DNA from: Pseudoalteromonas umbrosa
GTDB lineage: Bacteria > Pseudomonadota > Gammaproteobacteria > Enterobacterales > Alteromonadaceae
Assembly (NCBI RefSeq): GCF_030125375.1
Contig: NZ_JASJUU010000002.1
Location: 562,794-626,793, forward strand
Direction of reading: 5' to 3'
Length of the DNA: 64,000 nucleotides
Made by a program: the position numbers and the translations under genes. Under the pieces are notes generated by a model that saw only the letters and a program-made list of their open reading frames with translations, was not told the origin of the DNA and did no database searches. Of this stretch, positions 56,274 through 64,000 are shown one piece after another (the first letter of the stretch is position 1; each line of letters begins with the position of its first letter).

Positions 56274-56870
56274 ATGAAAACTTTATCTCTACTCTCACTA
56301 GTCCTTGCTGCAACTGCGTCATTTTCGTCACTAGCAAACACCACCAATGAACAACATAGGGTTGGTGCACAACTCTCTGGTGGTTCAGCATCTTATAAAA
56401 GCTCAAGCCAAGATGGTGACGGCGTTGGCCAGCTATATGTTTACTACAACTACCAATTTGACCCAACATGGGCATTAGAAGTCGGTTTAAATGGCGGCAG
56501 TGATTCTGATGATTGGGAATGTACTGATACTCAAAATAGAAAGTTCACCTGTACCCAACTGAATAAAACTTTATTTGGACTCGGTGCCAATGACATTGAC
56601 TATGGCAATCTAATTGTTGCCGCAAAAGGCCAATATCAGCTGACTGAGCAAAACTCTTTATATGGTAAGTTAGGTGCGAATTTCTACGATTATGAAATAA
56701 ATCGTGGCAAAGCAACACTGGTAGAAGAAGATGGCGTAGGCTTTGTTGCTGAGCTAGGCTGGCAATATGATTGGCAAAATGGCATGGCAATGAATGTGAG
56801 CTATCAATACCTAGATATGGGAGATCTCGATGTCTCAAGTTTAGGCTTAGGTATCAGCTACCGCTTTTAA
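56274..56870 (+). CDS. small outer-membrane beta-barrel protein
   Basis: 198 aa with signal peptide (about 1-21, SLAN-T), alternating beta strands (HRVGAQLSGGSASYK, GQLYVYYNYQFDPTWALEVGL, NSLYGKLGANFYDYEI, VGFVAELGWQYDWQNG) and a final GLGISYRF with terminal Phe. Eight-strand OmpA/OmpX-like barrel by size. Two Cys in the loop CTDTQNRKFTC could form a disulfide. Overlaps the convergent kinase gene by 4 bp. Confidence 0.85.
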   Translation: MKTLSLLSLVLAATASFSSLANTTNEQHRVGAQLSGGSASYKSSSQDGDGVGQLYVYYNYQFDPTWALEVGLNGGSDSDDWECTDTQNRKFTCTQLNKTLFGLGANDIDYGNLIVAAKGQYQLTEQNSLYGKLGANFYDYEINRGKATLVEEDGVGFVAELGWQYDWQNGMAMNVSYQYLDMGDLDVSSLGLGISYRF

Positions 56871-59089
56871 TCTTGTGGTTGGTGAGGTATTTGAAGTGTG
56901 ATTGCGACGCCACCTAAAGCACTATGCGCAGCACTAATTGAACCTCCATGTGCTTGGGCGATCTGCTGACAGATCGCCAAACCCAAACCTGACCCACCAT
57001 GATCTCGGCTGCGAGACCCCTCGCAGCGATATAAACGTTCAAAGATTTTTTCTAAATCTTCACTCGCCACACCTGGAAATGAATCTTCAGTAGAAATGGT
57101 GAGTCCTTTTTTATTCATTTTTAACGTCACACGAGTTTGACCATCAGCGCTGGTGTAAAAGTGACTATTTCGCAGTAAGTTAAATATCACTTGTCGAATT
57201 CTAGCTGCGTCCAGTTCAAAAAGCGTACTGTCCACTTCTTCTGAAAAAACCAGAGATTGCTGCTTGGTGGCATACATGGGCTGAAATTCTTCGACGATTT
57301 CTTGTAATAAAATACTGACATCAACAGGCTGCTTATCTAACACCATGGCATCATTGTCAAATTGCGCAGATTGATAAATATCTTTTATTAAATTATCTAA
57401 GTGACTAATCTTCTTCTGTATTTTGACAAAGCCTTTGACCGGATCTGGTTCAATATTATGCTGCATCGCCTCTACTGTCAGCTTAAGCGCCGCTAAAGGC
57501 GTACGCAATTCATGAGATACATCAGCTAATAAGCGATTCTTCTGGGTCAAAGATTGCGCCATCATATCTGCTTCTAGCTCAACAAACTGTTGCTTTTGCT
57601 TTTGTCGCTTGTATATATAAATACCTATCGCCATAAAACACAATAATAGAGAAGCCCCCATACCACGTTGCAGCTTTAAATTCTCCAATGTAGCCTGTGC
57701 AAGTGCTTGCTCATTTTGAATGAGTTTAAGTGCTTGCTCTTGACGAATAAACTCCACATTTTGCTGCATGGTTAGTGCCTGTTGTTTATCTAAGTCATGA
57801 TATAACTGAGTTCGAGATTCAATAAAAGACTCAAGGCTTTGCACCGCATATTTATATTGACCTAAAGCTTGTAAAGCTTGCGCCTGATAGCGATATAGTG
57901 TTGCGCGATAAGAGGTACCAATGTCAGGTAACTCCAGTACCCACTCAATTTCAGACAAAGCCGATTCATATTGAGATTGTGCTAGCCAAATTTCAATTAT
58001 CACGATTCTAACAGTATGCTCTGTGCGCTTCGCCTTCGCTTCTATCGCCAAGGTTAACGCTTCTTTTGCAGTGACTAAAGCTTGCGTTAATGCTCCTTGA
58101 GTAACATAAATATTTGCCAATATACTCAACTGCCATGCTAGATCACTGTTAGCACCGCTTGCACGCGCCAGTTCAATACCTTCTTGGCTATGTGATAATG
58201 CTTGTGGGATTTCTCCTAACTGCAAATGTACTTGGCTCAATTTTCCATGGCTGTTGGCAATATGGATAGGATCTCCGAGCGCCTTATCAACCTCTAAAGC
58301 CTGCTTAAAGTGCTGTAATGCCTGAGGGTACTTTTCTAAATCTCGATAAATTTCGCCTATGTTATAAAGCGAATTAGAAATTCCCTGCTGATTTTGTAAC
58401 TGCCTTTGAATATTGAGGGATCTTTCATGAAAGCGAAGCGCCAACTGTAAGCTTCCCATATAATCATAAATCACACCGAGCTGGTTATAGTACGTTGCTA
58501 AACGCGCTTTATCTTCTATTGGCGCTACTAAAGAAATGGCATCTTTAATCACTTGCTCTGCTTCACTGTATTTAGCTTGGTAACGCAATGCCCAAGCCAA
58601 GGAATGTAAAATATCACTGCGCAGTGCCACATGCTCTTTTGGCACCAGGTCACGAGCTTGCTCCAATAGCAATAAGCCCGCACTAATATCATTTAGTTTC
58701 AAAGCTAGTTGCGCTTGTAATAACTTTATTTGCGCTGGCGCATCCCGAAATCCCCCCATAACAGGCAAATACGACTCTAGCTGGTATAAGTGCTGCTTAG
58801 CTTGGTCAAAATAACCTAGTTTTGTTTTTGCTTTTGCTTCTATAACCTTGAGTTCAAACCAAAATCGAGAACTGGGCTGTGGATGCAAGAATAATTGATT
58901 TAGCTCTTCAACTTTATTTAGGGTCTGTTTTGGATTTTTCTCTAATGATGCGGAAAGTTGCGATAAGGATGTTTGTACCAACTCTGCATTTGCATGACAA
59001 AGTGGTATCCACAATAAAATGATCAGCAGTAAATTAACTTTGCGAGCAAACAACACGGTATAGAGCGACTCTCTCAAATAACATTTCAA
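56867..59089 (-). CDS. TPR-repeat sensor histidine kinase (orphan)
   Basis: About 740 aa. Signal/membrane segment near the N-terminus (LLLIILLWIPLCHANA), a periplasmic array of tetratricopeptide repeats (about 60-430; e.g. SNSLYNIGEIYRDLEKYPQAL), coiled coil, membrane span about 474-495, HisKA with LADVSHELRTPLAALK (His526) and a HATPase domain with N-box FNLLRNSHFY, DSFPG and GGSGLGLAICQQIA. The frame has no ATG start: TTG at 59089 or GTG at 59056 are the choices, the latter directly before the signal segment. No response regulator is adjacent, so the partner is elsewhere. Confidence 0.9.
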   Translation of the reverse strand: MKCYLRESLYTVLFARKVNLLLIILLWIPLCHANAELVQTSLSQLSASLEKNPKQTLNKVEELNQLFLHPQPSSRFWFELKVIEAKAKTKLGYFDQAKQHLYQLESYLPVMGGFRDAPAQIKLLQAQLALKLNDISAGLLLLEQARDLVPKEHVALRSDILHSLAWALRYQAKYSEAEQVIKDAISLVAPIEDKARLATYYNQLGVIYDYMGSLQLALRFHERSLNIQRQLQNQQGISNSLYNIGEIYRDLEKYPQALQHFKQALEVDKALGDPIHIANSHGKLSQVHLQLGEIPQALSHSQEGIELARASGANSDLAWQLSILANIYVTQGALTQALVTAKEALTLAIEAKAKRTEHTVRIVIIEIWLAQSQYESALSEIEWVLELPDIGTSYRATLYRYQAQALQALGQYKYAVQSLESFIESRTQLYHDLDKQQALTMQQNVEFIRQEQALKLIQNEQALAQATLENLKLQRGMGASLLLCFMAIGIYIYKRQKQKQQFVELEADMMAQSLTQKNRLLADVSHELRTPLAALKLTVEAMQHNIEPDPVKGFVKIQKKISHLDNLIKDIYQSAQFDNDAMVLDKQPVDVSILLQEIVEEFQPMYATKQQSLVFSEEVDSTLFELDAARIRQVIFNLLRNSHFYTSADGQTRVTLKMNKKGLTISTEDSFPGVASEDLEKIFERLYRCEGSRSRDHGGSGLGLAICQQIAQAHGGSISAAHSALGGVAITLQIPHQPQD

Positions 59090-59208
59090 AGAATAAAATC
59101 GCTAAACACTCATCGAAACATTAGTGATACTGTGCCTAGCTCATCTTTTACACTAGATAATTTAACTGTTTTTCGCCAACTTAGCATCTAATGTTTATTA
59201 GTGAAAGG

Positions 59209-59241
59209 GGAAAAAGCAGTAAGAAAACCTCACACTGCTTT
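59209..59241 (-). terminator. intrinsic terminator of uvrB
   Basis: Minus-strand stem AAAGCAGT with ACTGCTTT around a 12-13 base loop, then Ts, about 20 bp after the uvrB stop. Confidence 0.75.
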
Positions 59242-59260
59242 ATAAACTGCCCTACAGCGA

Positions 59261-61276
59261 CTAAGTATTTAATAGCTGCTGCTGTAACAATTGAATTTGA
59301 TCTCGCACCTTTGCCGCCTTCTCAAACTCTAGTTCACGAGCGTGTGTCATCATCTGATTCTCAAGCTGGGCGATCTGCTCAGTCAATTGCGCCGTTGACT
59401 TGCCAGCAACAGAGACAGTTGCAGCTTTGCTACCTTGGCTTGTATCCGTTGTAGTATCAGAGTCTGCGACTTCTTCACCCAAGTCCATAACATCGGTGAT
59501 TTTTTTGTTTAGCGCTTGCGGGGTAATGCCATGCTTTTCGTTATAAGCTTGCTGCTTTTCACGTCGGCGCTCTGTTTCATCAATGGCAGCACGCATCGAA
59601 CGCGTCACTTTATCCCCATACAATATGGCTTTACCATTTAAGTGACGTGCCGCGCGGCCAATAGTCTGGATCAATGAACGCGTCGAGCGCAGAAAGCCTT
59701 CTTTATCCGCATCTAATATCGCCACCAGAGAAACCTCAGGCATATCGAGGCCTTCCCTTAATAAATTAATCCCGACCAGCACGTCAAAAACCCCTTTTCT
59801 CAGATCTCGAATGATCTCCATCCGCTCTACCGTATCAATATCTGAGTGTAAATAGCGTACTTTCACATCGTGATCATTTAAATAATCGGTGAGGTCTTCC
59901 GCCATGCGTTTAGTCAATGTTGTAACCAATACGCGCTCTTTAAGAGCAACCCTTTGATAGATTTCTGAGAGTAAATCATCTACCTGTGTGGTTACAGGGC
60001 GCACTTCCAAAATAGGGTCTAGCAGACCTGTAGGTCGGATCACCTGTTCTGCAACTTCTCCACTTGAACGTTCGAGTTCATAGTCACCAGGTGTTGCTGA
60101 AACATAAATAGTTTGCGGCGCGATAGACTCAAACTCTTCAAACTTTAATGGACGGTTATCCATTGCTGAAGGCAATCTAAAGCCATACTCAACTAAATTT
60201 TCTTTTCGGCTTCTATCACCTTTATACATAGCACCTATTTGAGAGACAGTTACATGAGATTCATCAATGATCATCAAGGCATCATCAGGCAAATAATCTA
60301 GCAATGTCGGAGGCGGCTCGCCTGGTGCACGACCTGACAGGTATCGGCTATAATTCTCAATTCCTGAGCAAAAGCCAAGCTCTTGCATCATTTCAATATC
60401 ATATTGAGTGCGCTGTGCAACACGCTGCTCTTCCACTAATTTATTTGTGTCCATCAAATATGCGCGGCGCTCTTTAAGCTCCACTTTGATCTTCTCTATG
60501 GCATCTAGTATTTTTTCTCTAGGCGTAACATAGTGCGTTTTAGGGTAAATGGTCGCTCTTACTAAATGCTTGTCAACTGCGCCTGTCAAAGGGTCAAACA
60601 AGCTTATCCGCTCAATTTCATCATCGAACATTTCTACACGAACAGCTTGAGTCTCAGATTCAGCTGGAAATATATCAATGACTTCACCGCGGACCCGATA
60701 AGTACCACGTGAAAAATCCATATCGTTGCGAGTGTACTGTAACTCGGCAAGGCGTCTGAGCATGGCTCTTTGCTCTATCGTCTCACCTACCTTTAATAAC
60801 AGCATCATCTTCATATACGAGTCAGGATCGCCCAAACCATATATCGCTGACACAGATGCAACAATGATCGTGTCTCTTCTCTCTAGTAGCGCTTTGGTAG
60901 CAGATAGACGCATTTGTTCGATATGGTCATTAATTGAAGCATCTTTTTCAATAAATGTATCACTGGCGACAACATACGCTTCAGGCTGATAGTAATCATA
61001 GTAAGAAACAAAATACTCAACAGCGTTATGGGGAAAGAACTCTTTCATTTCACCATATAATTGTGCCGCAAGTGTCTTATTGTGGGCCATAATAATAGTC
61101 GGGCGATTCAGCTGGTGAATAATATTGGCCATCGTAAACGTTTTACCTGTACCCGTCGCGCCAAGCAAAGTTTGATGGGCAAGACCAGCTTCCAGCCCAT
61201 CACAAAGCTGAGCAATGGCTGTTGGTTGGTCTCCATTTGGAGAAAATTCAGATACTAAATCAAAAGACTCATTCAT
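59261..61276 (-). CDS. uvrB: excinuclease ABC subunit B
   Basis: Damage-verifying helicase of nucleotide excision repair, working with UvrA and UvrC. 671 aa (E. coli 673). Walker [11 protein letters not shown] (about 39-48), beta-hairpin region [15 protein letters not shown] box, motif [11 protein letters not shown] and the C-terminal UVR motif for UvrC contact ([20 protein letters not shown]). The ATG shares one base with the stop of the MATE gene (TAATG), so they are co-transcribed. Confidence 0.97.
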   Translation of the reverse strand: MNESFDLVSEFSPNGDQPTAIAQLCDGLEAGLAHQTLLGATGTGKTFTMANIIHQLNRPTIIMAHNKTLAAQLYGEMKEFFPHNAVEYFVSYYDYYQPEAYVVASDTFIEKDASINDHIEQMRLSATKALLERRDTIIVASVSAIYGLGDPDSYMKMMLLLKVGETIEQRAMLRRLAELQYTRNDMDFSRGTYRVRGEVIDIFPAESETQAVRVEMFDDEIERISLFDPLTGAVDKHLVRATIYPKTHYVTPREKILDAIEKIKVELKERRAYLMDTNKLVEEQRVAQRTQYDIEMMQELGFCSGIENYSRYLSGRAPGEPPPTLLDYLPDDALMIIDESHVTVSQIGAMYKGDRSRKENLVEYGFRLPSAMDNRPLKFEEFESIAPQTIYVSATPGDYELERSSGEVAEQVIRPTGLLDPILEVRPVTTQVDDLLSEIYQRVALKERVLVTTLTKRMAEDLTDYLNDHDVKVRYLHSDIDTVERMEIIRDLRKGVFDVLVGINLLREGLDMPEVSLVAILDADKEGFLRSTRSLIQTIGRAARHLNGKAILYGDKVTRSMRAAIDETERRREKQQAYNEKHGITPQALNKKITDVMDLGEEVADSDTTTDTSQGSKAATVSVAGKSTAQLTEQIAQLENQMMTHARELEFEKAAKVRDQIQLLQQQLLNT

Positions 61277-62652
61277 TAAGAGTGCACCTCAATACCTTCT
61301 TGTTGCATGCCATTAAGTGTTTTACTAAACCAGATATACGCTGAAATAGCAGTAAATAGGTTACCAATTGCTGCCCCAACAAATAAACCACTGAGACCTG
61401 CAATATGAGAACCTATATAAGCACAAGGAATATAAAAAACAAATAAACGCACGATACTTAAGATCAGCGCATTCATTGGTTTATGCAGCGCATTAAACGA
61501 AGAATTGGTTAAAATGATAATGCCTTGTAAGCCATAACTTAAAGGTAGCGTATAAATGAATAGCTTAATGATCCCAATAACTTCAGGCTCATTACCAAAT
61601 GCTTGACTCACCCAATGTGCGGTTAGGATAAGTAATAAATAAATACCAAACTGCCACATAAGAACAAACTTTAAAGTTTTAGTATACGCTTCTTTAACTC
61701 GGGAGAAATTGCCTGCGCCATAGTTTTGGCTGACAAAAGGAGGTAATGTCATTGATAGTGCTAAAATGACCAAACATGCAATTGACTCAATTCGACTGCC
61801 AACCCCGAATGCAGCCACAGCCTGCGCACCATACGTTGCGACAATCGCAGTCATCACAGCCATTGCAATTGGGGTAAGCATATTCGCGCCCGCAGCAGGC
61901 AAGCCAATCTTCATAATTTTAGACACCGCTTCCCAACTACTCTGTTTAGCGCTTGAACAGCTTAAAAGGCGCTTCTTTATTGCCAATAAATATATAATAA
62001 CCACAACACCAACTGCCCAAGCAATCACTGAAGCGATAGCGGCACCTTGCACACCAAGCTCTGGCACCGGCCCCCAGCCAAAAATAAGGATCGGGTCTAA
62101 AACAGCATTAATTAAGCCACCTAAGCCCATTATCATACTCGGTGTTTTTGTATCTCCAGATGCACGCAACACCGAGTTGCCTATCATAGGCGTAATTAAA
62201 AATACCGCCCCCAAAAACCATACATTCATATAATCATGTATATAAGGAAGCGTTGTATCATCTGCACCAAGTAACATAAATATGGGATCTATGAATACAT
62301 AGCCCAATGCAGCAAGTAGCGCGACCAATACCGCGGCCAGTATCAAGGAAATAAAAGCATCGAATTTAGCTTCTTCTATTTCTTTACTGCCTAAAGCTTT
62401 TGCGATCACCGCTGATGTGCCTATGCCCAAGCCAATCGCTAAACTAATGATGGTGAAGGTAACAGGAAAAGTGAAACTGACCGCAGCGAGCGGCTCAGTC
62501 CCCAATAAACTGATAAAGAATGTATCAACCAAATTGAAGCTCATTAACATGATCATGCCAAATATCATTGGCACAGTCATACGCTTCAGAGTCGCTGGAA
62601 TTGATCCATGCAAAATATCACTATTAGAACTAGATTGACGTACTGCGGACAT
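61276..62652 (-). CDS. MATE-family multidrug exporter
   Basis: 458 aa with twelve predicted membrane helices in two homologous halves. MATE patterns: [25 protein letters not shown] at the start of half 1 (read in parts), [16 protein letters not shown], and [17 protein letters not shown] opening half 2. Na+ or H+ driven export of cationic drugs is the family role; substrate here unknown. Coupled to uvrB by stop-start overlap, an unusual pairing but simple proximity may explain it. Confidence 0.93.
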   Translation of the reverse strand: MSAVRQSSSNSDILHGSIPATLKRMTVPMIFGMIMLMSFNLVDTFFISLLGTEPLAAVSFTFPVTFTIISLAIGLGIGTSAVIAKALGSKEIEEAKFDAFISLILAAVLVALLAALGYVFIDPIFMLLGADDTTLPYIHDYMNVWFLGAVFLITPMIGNSVLRASGDTKTPSMIMGLGGLINAVLDPILIFGWGPVPELGVQGAAIASVIAWAVGVVVIIYLLAIKKRLLSCSSAKQSSWEAVSKIMKIGLPAAGANMLTPIAMAVMTAIVATYGAQAVAAFGVGSRIESIACLVILALSMTLPPFVSQNYGAGNFSRVKEAYTKTLKFVLMWQFGIYLLLILTAHWVSQAFGNEPEVIGIIKLFIYTLPLSYGLQGIIILTNSSFNALHKPMNALILSIVRLFVFYIPCAYIGSHIAGLSGLFVGAAIGNLFTAISAYIWFSKTLNGMQQEGIEVHS

Positions 62653-63674
62653 AAAATATGATACCTCTTTTAACAGCCCATCATTCTAAATCATCATTCT
62701 AGATGATGCCACGCTATTATTGTCAGTAATACGATAGAAGTGCGTTATGGCTTGATATTATAAAAGTAGCTTTTTTTACCTGATTCTTTGCTAATTTCCG
62801 TTCTGCACAAAAAATGTCAATTTTATTTCAATTCTTATAATTCTTCGGCTCACTTTTTGCACATATGCTAATCAATATTGAAATATATCTGTCAAATTAC
62901 TCACATCGATATGCAAAACCCACACAAACACCTATACCATTGATATATATAAACTTTAAAAAAGATAAAAAAACTATTGCTTCGCGCTAATGCCGCGGTT
63001 TACTTAGCTTTCGTAGAGTTCTTAAAGATTAATAAACAATGTTATCCACAGATTCCGTGGATAAGTTTGTAGAGCCTTTAAAAATAAAGGCCTAGACAGG
63101 GATCTTATCGCTCCATTTATTTTCTCTATATGATCATTTCAATTAAGCTCGATGATCTAGAGCTTGAAATGTGTTTTTTATCTGCCTACTAGCCTAATTT
63201 AATAAAGATGCAACTTTTTCAACCCTAGCCAAAAATCACGCAAATAACTGTTTTTTATAAAATAAAACAAGACACCTAACTAACCTATGCAGTTTCAAGT
63301 TAATATTTGAGTAAAATAGTTACCAAATCGACTGTAAAAGAACTGCAAACTAACCTACGATTAGGATCGCATAAAAGATCTTAACAATCATAAATTCTGA
63401 TCTCATAAAAAGTGCAAAAAACAGCCCTTTCGCTTATTTTTGAGTCATAAGCCATAAAAACACCGAATATCTATCGTTATAAAGTCGTCAATGTCACTCG
63501 TACTAAACAAAAAAGTTTTTAATTTATGTGATAAAGATCCTTTTAATGAGAAGAATCTAAAGCATGCCGCTTCGTTTCTAGCTGTTTTTTGAGGTATAGA
63601 TGATTAAAAAAAAGCTTAATTGTTGATTAATCCAGCGAAAAGACAGTTTTTTTGCATAACTGTGATTTTTATTG
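62653..63674. other. 1.02-kb AT-rich gene-free stretch with DnaA boxes and GATC sites
   Basis: No credible gene on either strand. It contains a pair of inverted DnaA boxes at 63042-63064, about seven GATC sites between 63100 and 63540, an inverted repeat CATTTC..AAGCTC/GAGCTTGAAATG at 63135-63171, a small inverted repeat GCCTTTA/TAAAGGC at 63074-63091 and many A/T tracts. It ends at the tRNA-Asn promoter. Function unknown; replication-related control is one option. Confidence 0.6.
63042..63064. promoter_or_regulatory. two inverted DnaA boxes
   Basis: TTATCCACA (63042-63050, plus) is a perfect DnaA box. TTATCCACG (63064-63056, minus) differs by one base. They face each other across 5 bp. Confidence 0.65.
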
Positions 63675-63709
63675 TTGACACTTAGCCGTGTCGTCATTAA
63701 TATTTCGCC
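63675..63709 (+). promoter_or_regulatory. strong promoter of the tRNA-Asn array
   Basis: TTGACA (63675-63680, perfect -35), 17-bp spacer, TAATAT (63698-63703), then TTCGCCCC. As with the tRNA-Asp promoter, the region after the -10 is GC-rich, as expected of stringently controlled stable-RNA promoters. Confidence 0.85.
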
Positions 63710-63726
63710 CCGTTGAGAGACATGCT

Positions 63727-63803
63727 TCCCCCTTAGCTCAGTTGGTTAGAGCGACGGACTGTTAATCCGCAGGTCCCCCGTTCGAGTCGGGGAGGGGGAG
63801 CCA
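63727..63803 (+). tRNA. tRNA-Asn (GTT), copy 1 of 3
   Basis: 77 bases: acceptor TCCCCCT with AGGGGGA, discriminator G and encoded CCA, D-arm AGCTCAGTTGGTTAGAGC, anticodon loop CTGTTAA with anticodon GTT, T-loop GTTCGAGTC. Confidence 0.98.
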
Positions 63804-63824
63804 AGTTTCTAAACATATAACGAT

Positions 63825-63901
63825 TCCCCCTTAGCTCAGTTGGTTAGAGCGACGGACTGTTAATCCGCAGGTCCCCCGTTCGAGTCGGGGAGGGGGAGCC
63901 A
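63825..63901 (+). tRNA. tRNA-Asn (GTT), copy 2 of 3
   Basis: Identical to copy 1; 21-bp spacer. Confidence 0.98.
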
Positions 63902-63920
63902 AATCGTTATAAAGTGTAGT

Positions 63921-63997
63921 TCCCCCTTAGCTCAGTTGGTTAGAGCGACGGACTGTTAATCCGCAGGTCCCCCGTTCGAGTCGGGGAGGGGGAGCCA
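63921..63997 (+). tRNA. tRNA-Asn (GTT), copy 3 of at least 3
   Basis: Identical to copies 1 and 2; 19-bp spacer. The window ends 3 bases later, so more copies may follow. Confidence 0.98.
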
Positions 63998-64000
63998 ACT

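Noticed and set aside
63074..63091. Terminator GCCTTTA-AAAA-TAAAGGC
   Set aside because: AT-rich weak stem with no gene ending nearby and no T-run.
62653..63726. Main chromosomal origin (oriC)
   Set aside because: Only two good DnaA boxes were found, and none of the usual oriC neighbours (dnaA, mnmG, mioC, parAB) is present. Kept only as a possible DnaA-binding locus.

Overview
The window looks like a chromosomal segment of a marine gammaproteobacterium of the order Alteromonadales, most likely Pseudoalteromonas. This is inferred from gene content and order: pdxB-asd-fimV/hubP, dnaQ/rnhA/yafS/gloB/mltD, yqcC-truC-yqcA, syd/queF, the DUF3549-DUF3301 pair, a TIGR03503-type protein, a FadE-type acyl-CoA dehydrogenase, and large tandem arrays of identical tRNA genes. 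I see no prophage, insertion sequence, CRISPR array or rRNA. The region is mostly core genome with a few unusual loci.

Left part (1-21 kb). A giant fimV/hubP polar-landmark gene runs off the left edge. Its visible C-terminal half consists of six 147-bp repeats and then about 88 tandem 18-bp (hexapeptide) repeats. It is preceded by asd and pdxB. fadE follows, with two FadR-like operators. An ABC transporter pair, an SMP-30-like lipoprotein and a DUF5916 outer-membrane protein lie on the minus strand. A ToxR/CadC-type membrane regulator diverges from the DUF5916 gene. Downstream of it is a two-gene unit: a 641-aa lipoprotein and a 576-aa secreted HEAT-repeat protein whose layout recalls the eukaryotic vitellogenin/apoB/MTP large lipid transfer family. 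This unit is the best candidate here for an undescribed system.

Middle part (21-43 kb). Seven identical tRNA-Asp genes stand behind a near-consensus promoter. After them come the dnaQ-rnhA-yafS-gloB-mltD block, the yqcC-truC-yqcA operon, DUF3549-DUF3301, a gene-free stretch with an ~88-bp tandem repeat array, small conserved genes, syd/queF, and a translationally coupled operon tamA-tamB-(solute-binding-like protein)-(cyclophilin lipoprotein).

Right part (43-64 kb). This holds rraB-like, radD (apparently starting at a non-canonical ATT codon), a short H-NS-like gene in AT-rich DNA, pyrC, a GAF-GGDEF-EAL protein, and metR facing the decayed remains of metE with a surviving MetJ operator. Then come elyC-like, GNAT, GST/LysR, an outer-membrane barrel, an orphan TPR histidine kinase, uvrB and a MATE exporter. 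The right end is a 1.07-kb gene-free AT-rich stretch with paired DnaA boxes and several GATC sites, followed by three identical tRNA-Asn genes behind another near-consensus promoter.

Functional calls come from motifs, length and synteny recognised by eye. No database search was run.
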